Part shown: positions 43,838-54,900 of the stretch, piece after piece
Layout of the letters: each line of letters starts with the position of its first letter
How positions within the stretch are numbered: the stretch's first letter is position 1
NCBI GenBank assembly: GCA_051294375.1
Contig: CM119265.1
Coordinates: 12,950,124-13,014,123, forward strand
Source of the DNA: Paraspadella gotoi
Lineage: Eukaryota > Chaetognatha
Direction: 5' to 3'
Length of the DNA stretch: 64,000 nt
The notes under the pieces: model-generated
What the model was told of the DNA's origin: nothing
Seen by the model: only the letters and a program-made list of their open reading frames with translations
Databases searched by the model: none
Position numbers and translations under genes: made by a program

Positions 43838-46800
43838 ATGGCAAAACTCAGTGAAAAACTGATTCTTGAAAAAGCGGGGCCATCAGGAGTCACGTCATGT
43901 GGGGAAGTGATCAATCTCGATCTGTCGTCAATGCAGATTAAGGTACTGCTGAATAATTTGATTACATTATTTTGTTCCTTTCTTCAAAGTTAGCCTTTAC
44001 GACAATTACCAGGACATTGACGCTTCTTTGTTCAACCAACTGGTCAAGATCGAAGACTTGAATCTTTCCAACAACAGAATTCGGGAGTTTCCAAATGGCG
44101 TCATTCTACCATCTTTAGAAAAACTCGACCTTAGTGACAACACTATTGCTTCCGTCAATTTTCTCAAAAACTTTCCAAAATTAAAGAATATCGTTTTGAC
44201 CGCCAACCCCATTGAAGAAGCGGAGAAGTATTTGGCAGTTTATCTGCTGCCTAAGGTAATTGAGATGTCAGTTAAGTTTAATTCAGTCGAGTCTTGCCTC
44301 TGGATTACTACCCGTTTGATATTTAACTATTATTAGATTATTAAAAACTTTTAGAATTTTTTGTGTAATAATTTTTTATCTCGCCAGACGGGCCTAGGCC
44401 AGTCTTGGGCGTGATTAATGTTTACTCTTAATAGTGACGTCCTTGTCACGCTTTTTTACAATTAGATATTGTAAAAGTTTGCAATTAGATATTTATTAGA
44501 AATTTAGATATGGCTTCTCAGCATCAACATCTTTTAAATTGACATGTTTCATTGTGATACAACTATTTATCTCAATTCTTTTATTTATATTAATTAAATA
44601 AATTTAATTCATTCATTATATTAATTTCATTTATTCAATTCAATTCATTTTATTTCGTTTTATTCATTCATTGCATTTTTTATACGTTTTCCTTTCAATG
44701 ATTCCTTATCATCGCATCAATAATTCGTTATCATCGCATCAATAATTCGTTATCATCGCATCAATAATTCATTATCATCGCATCAATCATTCGTTATCAC
44801 CCCATAAATCATTCGTAATCATCGCATCAATAATTCTTTTTGTTTTGTTTAAATACTGAGCGATTGATCATTGGGATGTTAAGATTTTTTCATTATTTTT
44901 ATAATAATAATAATAAGCGCAAAAAATCCCAGTCAGCGAAAGTAAAATTTTACCCCAATTTCCTTCCCTAGTTAAAAAGCATCGAGGGATTGGACATAAT
45001 GGAGGTTCGAAAAAAGTTAAATGATGTTGAGGCGCGCGTTAACGATGAGATTCATGCAACATGGGCCAGCAACTTCGAGGAGGCTTACGAAGAGGAAGAA
45101 GAACTCATTGAGTCGGACATTGATATTATGTACTCAAACTTCGTCAAGATCATCAAAAAGACCATTATTTTACCAAAAAGCGAGGAGAAGTTTTTACGAG
45201 TAAGTTATTCACATTAACCAAGTTATAAACTATTGGTTTTTATTTATTTAACATAAATTGATAATAAAAAGAGAGCGGCACGAATCGATACAAATCAGTG
45301 AAATTAAAGACCTCGGACAATGGATATTGTTATAATTATATTATGGTCTGTTAGTGCTATTTAACTATGCATACGCACATTTAATTAATGTCTTTTTAAT
45401 ATTAAAGCTAAGGCAATCTTCGTTTTAGTTATACGACGAAATAACTCAAATCCAATCAACGAAGTTTTTCGAGAAGTTTCGTAACGAGACAGAGTTAGTG
45501 AACCGGAAGAAAAGACGCGTGGAGAAAGACAAGGCGAACGAAATTGCCGACTCGGGTGTAAAGAGGGGTGCCCAAACGAAAAAAGAGAAACGGAAACTAC
45601 GTACGTAGGAAAATCGTTTATTAATCTGATGAGAAATTGAGCATATTTGCTTTTTCTTTCTTAGAAAACGCGGCTCTGCTCTCCTGCTCCGACTACGAAC
45701 CAGTCCATTTCCTCAGGTGCCACTCATTCAACAACGACCCCGCTGACTCAAAAACAAAGATATGGCGTTGCGCCTTTCAACCAAAGCACAAAAACGGGGG
45801 CGTCTCCAACGGTGGTTCTGATGGACCCAGGTCTGTCTATTCTTAAGACTTGCTCTAGTCTTTTGCAAGCTATTCAATATGCATTTACTATATAAACTTT
45901 GCAGGATTGTAGCAACTTGTGGTGGAGATTCCATTTGTCTCATTGATTGTTCAACCGGAAAAGGTAATGCGATTTTATATTGGATACTGCTCTAGTAATA
46001 CAAAGTAGTTTCCTATACCATCAAATACTTATGACATGATATTATCATATTTAAAGGAAAAAAAAATTGTTACAAATATTTTTTTTTTTAACAAATTAAA
46101 CTTTCTCTTTGGATTCAAGGCGCAATGAAAAGAAGGTCGAAACACAATGATATATAATATATACAGGGGTGGGACCATATATCGAGACAAAATTTAAAAA
46201 TTCCTAACGCTAAAACTGTTAATGATTTTCGAAATCTGAATAAAGATTCAAATTATGCTCTATCTTAGCTTTTATCCGATATATTAATCGTTATAAAATT
46301 CTTTGATATAATGCTTATTTTGATGAAGCAAAGGCAACTTCTCTGTTTTCTCCGCGCGGTTTGGAAGAAAAACTTAAGACTACTTAATGTTTAATCCCAT
46401 TCTAAAAACAGGCCAGATAAAATTATTAATGAAAATGCTCATTTATAGTATAAGAATACTTTTAGCATAGTATACATTACATTTTTGTCAAAAAAATACT
46501 GAGGTAAGTAAGGTTCAGGTAAGTTACTATTATAGTCCAATTTTAATTAAAACTGACCTTTATTTAAAAATTTAATAATGATATTGTCTGATATGTAAAT
46601 TTATCATGTCAGATTTCAGAATGCATGATAAAAGGGTCAAGTCAGCAAAAAATACATGAAGTATTTGACGATTTAAGCTTATTCCTTAAAATCTTTTTAA
46701 AATTTTGTTTTACTTACCCTATAGAAGTTTAAATAAGTTTCATTTGGATGGTTATAAAAATCTGAAATTAAAAGAAATTAAAGAGAATTTACATACCACT

Positions 46801-49800
46801 ATTAAGGGGTGAACTTAAGTAATATTTTGCCTGATTAACTGAGCAAAGTGTTACTGAAATTGCCTAGGTAAAGAAATGATTTTTCTTAATTAAGATAAGC
46901 AATTTCTAAATCAAAATATTTTGCTTATATTTATTTTTAAAGATAAATAAAACAATATATTTTCTTTTGTTTTAATTTCGTTCTCAACTATATTTTAAAT
47001 TTGTTTATTACTATATTTTTAAGCCCATAAATACTTTTCCCAGATGGCATGAAATATGAGTATCAGCATTAAGTATGTAAACTACTTGGCTACTACCAGA
47101 CCCAGAACCAATAAAATTATTAAAGAAGATTAATTCATTGATAAATAATTATACTATTGCAACAGCCGGGTTGCCTGTGATGCCCATTGGGATGGGGGCA
47201 TCTCACTGTTGGCTTTGGGGCTTCCGACCCTCAGTGACGCCTCCAGTCACTGGCGCCGGTTACCCTAGGACGGTCTCGCTTTGCCAACGCAGAGGGAAGT
47301 CGTTAGGACTGGATGGAACACTACGCCTGGGATGGTGTGTTCCCCCTCTGAGCCAATGGATTTGGCTGATCGATGGTGGACGTGAGGCGGTGTAAATATA
47401 CCGCCACAGGATCTCCGGGCCAAGACATCACTCAGGTTCCTCAAGCCTGAGAGGTGTCTGACAAGACTGTTACCATAGTGGGAGAGAGAGAGCGCGAGTT
47501 GTGGGGGCATAGGCGTTTGTCGTAGCGTACCCCAGGGGCATAGGCGATTTGTTCGTAGGCGTACCCTGAGAAGGTTGCGTGTTCGATAGTAGGGCTCAGC
47601 ACTTATGGCAACAGCCGAGTTGCCTGTGATCCTCATTGGGATGGGGCATCTCACTGTTGGCTTTGGGGGCTTCCGACCCTCAGTGACGCCTCCAGTCACT
47701 GGCGCTGTTACCCTAGGACGGTCTCGCTTTGCCAACGCAGAGGGAAGTCGTTAGGACTGGATGGAACACTACGCCTGGAATGGTGTGTTCCCCCTCTGAG
47801 CCTATGGATTTGGCTGATCGATGGTGGACGTGAGGTGGTGTGAATATACCGCCACAATACTTAAAAATGTATAAATTTTCGTTTGAGCATGTACTCATAA
47901 ATTTTTGACTCGCCCCATTGTGTGGGACTACCCCTACTAGTACTTTGATCTCCAAGAGATTAAAAGACATTTCATTCTCCAGTTATGAAGAAGTACAAAC
48001 ACGCCAAGGAAGATTTTTATTGTGTCTCCTGGACGACTTTGTCCGTTCCCAATCCAGAAGACGAAAGGAGAGAAAAAATCAACATCCTCGCTGCCGCGGG
48101 CCAGCAGGCAATTATTTATCTTCAATCCTTGATTTACCCAGATTGCAGCAAACCGATAATGTCAATACAATGCTTGCCAAAAACCAATTACTAAGTAATT
48201 GAGTACAATTCTCTAGGGGGACATTAAACTGCTTCAACCGGATCAACTTCTTTGCTACGCTCAAATGAAAGGCCACAAGAAGCACGTAAACTGTTTGCTC
48301 TTCCACCCCCACAATCCTTCCCACCTCTTCTCTGGCGCCAACGACAAAACTGTTATGTTGTGGGACATCGGAATTCCCGTGCTTCCGACGTTTAAAACGA
48401 AGTTCAAAGCGTTGATCAGTTTTCGAGTTCCTGTTTCTGGTCCTTGCGACGTTCTCAATTTGCACTTTCATGACGACAGGTAAAGCATGATCTGGGCAAA
48501 GTGGAAATCTTCAATGAGCAAAAACAGAAGGCAACGCATCAAAGACTGGCGTACTAACTTATTTTTGCTCTACATTAATACCGATTGATGCTAAGGAGCA
48601 CATTTCAAGTGTCACATGAGTTGCTCTGACCGAGGCAATCCACATGGTTTCCATCAGGCACAACTGTTTTCTAATTCTTTAGTTTATTCTATTTGTTTGG
48701 TCGTAGGTACATCGTTGCGTCCACGGAGAGCCATTGCATTATCTGGGATTCGTCAGATGCCGAAACCTGCCGCAAAAGTGTTGGAAAGTCGGCCACGAAA
48801 ACAACGAAAACCCCGAGAAACAGAAAGCATCTCCTCGAACTTGAGCTTCCGTTCATGCACACAACTTCAAGTGTTATGGACGGTTTAGTGGGTAATTGCT
48901 TTACGTAGTTACTTATTGCGGAGTTCCTGTTCAAAATATCCTTAACTATCGAATTATTTATAATTTTGATAACTCTTGCTTACTAAATATTTTTAACTAA
49001 CCTTCCTTTCTTCCTACCCCGTGTCCGTTCGCGAGTGACACCAAAAAAATATTTTCTATACTTTAAATATTTAATAAATATAATTCATAAGTATATCATT
49101 AGTTGGAGAACTACTGGACGTTTTTTATGTACGAGTTTCATTTTGTGTTTAATTCATTTACTATTCTTTGTTTAATTTTTTATCTAACACAGTAAAATTG
49201 GCGAAAAAAGACCATTTTAAGCGTGTTCTTGATTGAATTTTAAAAAAAAATTTTCATCATAAGAAATTCTTATTAATGGTCTAATCAACGGAGTATATGA
49301 ATTATCGTAATGTTGAGTAACTTTTGAGTAATTATTTTTTATTTTTTTAATTTTAAATCTTAAGTTTTTTTTATACAATTTGTCCAATTAAAAAAAAATG
49401 CTGTCCCGAGCATATTCTTGACTGTTTTAAATAATTATTTCATATCTTAAGGATTCCCAGATAATTTTTAATTTAATGGTATAAATGAATTTTACTAATT
49501 TTAATTAATTAATAAGTAATTAATTTTTTTTAAGGATTCAGTTTTTTACTGAAGATGAAATTGGATGACTATTAAAGAAAGGTTGTTTTAATAAGTTAAC
49601 ACAAAATTTTTAATTCTTAATGAAAATTAAAATTATAAACGGTCCAGTACTTTGCTATAGAATAAAAAAAAAAATTTAAAAAATATTCATCAAATGAGAA
49701 ATGGTACGCATTTTTTTTTTGGTGTCACTCGCGAACGGACACGGGGTAGTCTCAGGAACCAAGTACGTACTACATTGATTTAATTTTTCTTTGCAGGCTT

Positions 49801-50506
49801 ATCTAGCAACCTTGTTGCGACGAAATATGTGCAAGACGGATTGATATCATTTTGGAATTTGGATGAGGCAATAGAAAAGAACAAAGAAGAAGAGCGAGCG
49901 TGTGTCGATGCGGTGACACAAGTTAAATGGTTTGTATCCCAGTTCTGAAAGCACTTTCCGCGTTTCCTTCCAAGAGTTGGGAACATTTGAAGCAAAATAC
50001 AAAGATTTATTATTATTTTTATTAATATTGCGCCAATTTCTTAAGGTCGGATACGGATCAACTATATATCAATTTAAATGCCAGCGCCGACGGCGGAATG
50101 CTGCTTGCCGGTGACGACACAGGATCTATCTGGCTCTACAACCTTCGGGGCATGACGCCTTGGGGCGGAAAGGACGAACCCGATTCAGGAAAACTTTATC
50201 AACCTTCGAGAATTATAGAGTGGCCGGAGATTCAAATCAAATCTAATGACATGGGGGATTTGAAAGATCCGCAGGTATTTTACCATTAATTTAATATATT
50301 CCCCCGAGGTTTTTTCAAATTGCTGTGGCGGATTTCCTATGCGGAAATAAAATTCCTACGAAATCTGAAAATGAATTTTAATTACCTTTTTTTAGGCAAA
50401 AAAAGTTATTATTAATCACTTGGCGATCAGTGATGACGAGCAATTCATAGTCGCTTGCACGGATAACAACATTGTTTGCATATGGAAGCAATGCGGAGAA
50501 GAATAG
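43838..50506 (+). CDS. LRWD1: Leucine-rich repeat and WD repeat-containing protein 1 (ORCA)
   Basis: Binds the origin recognition complex and repressive histone marks, supporting replication licensing and heterochromatin. Exons: 43838-43942, 44013-44255, 44972-45199, 45429-45600, 45665-45830, 45905-45963, 47983-48107, 48217-48479, 48707-48891, 49797-49929, 50046-50274, 50396-50506; 672 aa (human 647). The N-terminal LRRs are clear (LVKIEDLNLSNNRIREFP, LEKLDLSDNTIASVNFLKN). An acidic and then basic linker follows, then WD repeats (GHKKHVNCLLFHPHNPSHLF, DKTVMLWD, STESHCIIWD, DDTGSIWLYNL, DDEQFIVACTDNN). Intron 7 (48108-48216) uses a GC donor (CAGCAG/GCAATT), the only one that keeps QQ/GDIKLL in phase. 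An acceptor (TTTTTTTCTAG) lies 27 nt before the ATG. Introns 6 and 9 carry large repeats. Confidence 0.95.
44701..44838. repeat. 22-bp minisatellite, about 6 units
   Basis: Unit ATTCGTTATCATCGCATCAA plus TA, with point variation in the last two units, in LRWD1 intron 2. A related inverted array of about three units lies at 55908-55972. Confidence 0.9.
44926..44947. repeat. R4 terminus, solo
   Basis: CCCAGTCAGCGAAAGTAAAA, a single R4 end with one mismatch in the core, about 25 bp before LRWD1 exon 3. No partner end nearby. Confidence 0.5.
47160..47406. repeat. R6 repeat, tandem copy A
   Basis: About 250 bp, from GCAACAGCCGGGTTGCCTGT to ATACCGCCACA, repeated at 47607-47856 with only a few differences; inside LRWD1 intron 6. 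The 200-bp interval between the copies contains further GC-rich sequence with its own short duplication (GGGGCATAGGCG). Confidence 0.85.
47607..47856. repeat. R6 repeat, tandem copy B
   Basis: Near-identical to copy A, including TACCCTAGGACGGTCTCGCT and CGTTAGGACTGGATGGAACA. Open minus-strand frames through both copies encode no known domain. Confidence 0.85.
49017..49746. mobile_element. MITE with TA target duplication, copy 1 (730 bp)
   Basis: Terminal inverted repeats CCCCGTGTCCGTTCGCGAGT plus GACACCAAAAAAA, flanked by TA on both sides, in LRWD1 intron 9. AT-rich non-coding interior. The second copy at 53534-54233 matches along its length. Confidence 0.92.
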
Positions 50507-51904
50507 GGAAAAAAATTATTTTAGATTAATTTATTAGTTTTAGAAATGTTCAATTTTGATTATTCAATATTTAAAGTTCCATAAAAAGCAGCAAAATTTT
50601 TTTGTCAAAATTCGAATTAGCCTAAGTTGTCCCTTCGTTATTAAGCTGACTTTTCTACCGGAGCGCAGTATGTTACATCTCCTAATCTCCCGATATGCAT
50701 TCTGGTCGATGTAGTTCAAATAGATTTTCCTCCTAACCGTTTTATAAATTTTCGAATTTTGAATGCATTGAATTTTGCAATATTTATGGTTCTGCCATAT
50801 ATACAAAGCGTGAGAACAAAGACGCAGTATATAAGCCTTTAACCCTTACCACTTTTTTCAATTTTGCATGCACATTTTTTTTTCATTATGATCATTATCT
50901 TCATTCATTCCCTTCTGAGCAATTGAACTGTTGGTCGCCATTTATTTATAAAAGCCCTTTTCTTAATTGAATTATACCTTTCTATACTGCTCTGGAATTC
51001 ATTCGTATTCAATATATGTTCATATATTAAATCATAGATAAATGTTGTCTCCACTCGTTGTTGAACCAGTCATTTTTGTTGCGAAAATAAAATAGACTTC
51101 CCCTTTTTCGTAAAGTTAAAAGCATAATTTCAATTAGAAAATTGAGGAAATACGTAATTTGTTGCTTGTACATGACAAGTTCAAGACTGCTTGAGGCAAA
51201 TTGTTAAACTATTGCCATATCTAAAGACTTAAGGGCGTTGTCTTGGGTTAAAATTGGTGTTAGAATTGCTAGGGGCGAACGATGTAGAATCAATAAAATT
51301 AGTTTTTCCCAAAGCCAAACCTATTTTTAACTAGTTCACTAGGCTGCTACCTTTACTACCTTAACCTTACCTTTTGTAGAGCAGCAATTCTTTTATTCAA
51401 AAATAAGCAAGTTTTACGACACCCAAATTTAATGGACAACTTCAAGAAACAATTACTTTCAAATTACTTTCGCCGACCGGTGTTTTAGAATCTTTTAAAA
51501 TTTTTTTAACTAATTACATTACCCCTAAACCCCCCCAACCCCGGTCGGCGAAAGTAAAATTAAGCCATTTTTTTCCTGTTACACAGACCACAAACTGGCA
51601 TTTTTATGATGATCGGTTAAAATGAAGTCAAAAATATTCTTTTTTTTCGTCTCTATTGAACTAAGTACGTACATCATTAGGAAGAAAAATGCAATAATCG
51701 TTCAAGATACATGACGGATATTTTCAATTTTGAGATTTTTTTTAAAGGATAAAATTTAAATCTGCATTTACTGTTGGAATGAAAGCGAGTCAATGAGTGC
51801 AAGCATGCTTGCCTGAACGTAAATTCAACAAGATGCAAAAATTATGATCAAGGCGATATACGTGTTGTGATTTATCAATTTCCGCAATATATTCGACAAA
51901 TCTG
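50507..51904. other. Convergent spacer between LRWD1 and AASS
   Basis: Holds both 3' ends, an R4 element (51464-51559) and AT-rich sequence. No gene recognised. Confidence 0.55.
51464..51559. mobile_element. R4 foldback element, complete copy (96 bp)
   Basis: TTACTTTCGCCGACCGG at the left and CCGGTCGGCGAAAGTAA at the right are exact inverted repeats, with an AT-rich and CCCCTAAACCCCCC core. Confidence 0.88.
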
Positions 51905-54900
51905 CTAATGTGTAATAAACTCCCGATGAGTGAAACCTTCTTCGGCAAGTCTGTTCAGCATTGGCCTGAAAAATAAAACAAAAATTAATACTGATTCTGA
52001 ATCTTAATAGACTTACCAGAATTTACCGGTAAATATGTTGCGCCATTGGTACCACCATTCCCTTGTCCTGAATCTCTCCGGTGAGCACCATCTTGGCAGC
52101 TATAGCGCATGGATAGCCAACAGTTTTAGCCATAGCAGAATATCCCCCTTCGTGGTCATCGCCTGAAAAAATACTGCTCTATCTTTTTTTTTCCCAAGAA
52201 TCAATTCACGAATAATAACGAGTAAAAAATATAGGCGAGAAATTAAATACTATTTAATATACAGTTAAATTACTCAGTTACAAACCGTAGCAAACAAAAT
52301 CGAGATGCTTAATTTCCTCCTTTTTGTCGGGCCATTCAACGTGAACGTCGTGGCGCATGATAATGATGTCCCTTTCTCCCTCGTCGTAGTTGAGCCTTCG
52401 CGCCAGAAACGAAGAAAGGCTGTCAAGTGGAGTCCCCTGCTTCTCAATCGGTTCACTGTCAACTAGTCCAAGGTCTTCCACCACCTGAAATACAAGGATA
52501 GCAAGTTGCACTTCAATCCCAAATAATAAATTATAATATAGTACTTAGAAGTAGCTACATAATAACTCCGACTAGTGTACCTTCAGCCGGTCAACGTTTC
52601 CTCCCAGGCGATCCAACAAAGCATCCTTGAGGTTTTCCACAATAATGTCGGGCGGCTTTCCAACAAGATGGCACATGAACTGTTTCCATGTAATCTCGGG
52701 CCCGTTTGGATGTAGTAGGGGGTGAGGTTGAGCGTCAATAAGACCCAGTTGCTGCAGGCCCATTATCGCATTGGCATAACCCTTATATCTGCAAAATATT
52801 TGTACAGAGCTCAAAGCAATGCTTTTCAGAATGCAAATTTATTTATTTATTACCTGAGAGTTCCTCGTATGATCGTGTCAGCGTTCTGTATTCCATATTC
52901 TTCTCCATAAGGAATAGAATTTCGATTCGGAAAACCTTCCAGATTAAAACCCGGCAAGAAATCCATAGATTGGCCACATTCCATAACGGCTCCTCCCCCA
53001 GGAATATCTATGATCTGTTATACAACAAAGATGAGGATTTTATACCAAATAATGAAATATACCTATTAAATCAAATGTGTTTTTAAAAATATATAAAGGA
53101 TTCATATTAGAAAATGCTCTTTCGTTTTTTTGAACCGAGAATCGGTTCCGATCAAACTACTAGACCGACATTGATAAAATTTTGCATGAACTAACTATAG
53201 GCCAATAGAAATGTGACTATCGGGGAGATTTTTAAAATTTGACCTACGACCCGAGATATGGGCCCCAAAGAGGCGAGCTGAGGTGGGAAAAAAACGGACA
53301 ATTTTTTTGCAAATTTTTAATCCCGAACAGTTTTTATTTGTCCAGAAAAGTAAATCTATTATTGTGAAAAAATAATTTTTGCCCGATTTCCAGGATCAAG
53401 AACAAATTGAACATAGGAGGTTTATGCCAGCTTTGGTGAGGAGAGCAAATGTTCAAAACAAGTTTGAGCAAACAATGTCGGATCTCTGCCCACGATCATT
53501 AGCGGTAATTAATTAATTAATTAATACAAACTACCCCGTGTCCGTTCGCGAGTGACACCAAAAAAATCTTTACTATACTTTATATATTTCATATATAATA
53601 TAATATATATATATATATTTCATTTCGTGTTTAATTCAATCCCTATACTTTGTATAATTTTTTATCCAAAACAGTAAAATTAGCGAAAAAATAACATTTT
53701 AAGCATGTTCTTGATTGCATTAAACAAAAATTTTATAATATATAAATTATATCATAAGAAATCCCTATTAATGGTCTAATGAATGGTGTAACGGAATTAA
53801 AGTAATGTTTAGAAATTTTTGAGTAATGATTTTTTATTTATTTTTTTCTTTGTAAATCTTAAGTTTTCTTTGTATAATTCATCCAATTAAAAAAAATGCT
53901 GTCCTGACCATGTTTTTTATTGTCTTGAATAATTATTTTGTATTGTAAGGATTCCCAGTTAATGCTTCATTTAATGGTGTAAATGAACTTCAATTATTTT
54001 AAGTAATTAATTCATAATGATTTTCTTTTTTTTTAATTCTGAAGATTAAATTGGATGACCATTAAGTAAAGGTTATTTTACCTAAGTAAATATAAAATTA
54101 ATTTTATGAAATTAAAATATAATAAACGTTCAGTAAAAATAAGAGAATAATGAGAGAATAAAATTTAAAAATATTCATCCAATGAGGAATGGTAAGCATT
54201 TTTTTTTTTTGGCACTCGCGAACGGACACGGGGTATATAAACTAAAATAATAATTTGATTGGGTAACTTTACTATTCGACGTCCGTAACCAACCTTAGGT
54301 ACCTTTGTTAATCAATTTAATTTGTTTTCCCTCTCGCGTCGAGACTCACTTTGCGCAATAATATTAATTTTTTTTTGTTCAGTAATACAAATTTTATAAT
54401 TTTATAATAAATAATAATTGTTTTAAATTTATTTTAATTGCTATTTTTATGTTTGAGGTAGAAAATGATTTGTCTGTTTACGTACGAGTTTTATAAATAA
54501 ACTAATTTCGGACATGTTTCAGCTTCAATGTAAGCCTTCATCAGAACAAAAACGAATTGATTTGCGAAACAAATATTTTCACAGACTTTCTCTCTCTCTT
54601 CAAACTTCTAAGTCTGTAAAAATATATTTTTTAAAAAATCAATTCTTTTTGCGCTGATTGAGGTTTAAATTGAAGCCGAAACATATCCGAAATATGTTTC
54701 TTAACTCGTTATATTTAAACAAACAGGGAAAGGAAAAACAATATCAGTCGCTCATAAGAAGCGAAAAAAAATAACCGACCGCAAAATCCCGGTCGGCGAA
54801 TGTAAAAATAAGCCATTTGATTAATAAATAATTAATTTGATCCGAAATGTTTTTAGCTCTTTTCATCACTGACCAGTGACCAGTGACCACGACAAAAGCA

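Noticed and set aside
44701-44838. CRISPR-like regular repeats
   Set aside because: 22-bp units abut directly with no spacers, in an animal intron: a minisatellite.
47265-47970. Two similar minus-strand frames of 156 and 85 codons
   Set aside because: Both run through the duplicated R6 repeat in LRWD1 intron 6; no recognised domain and no splice support.
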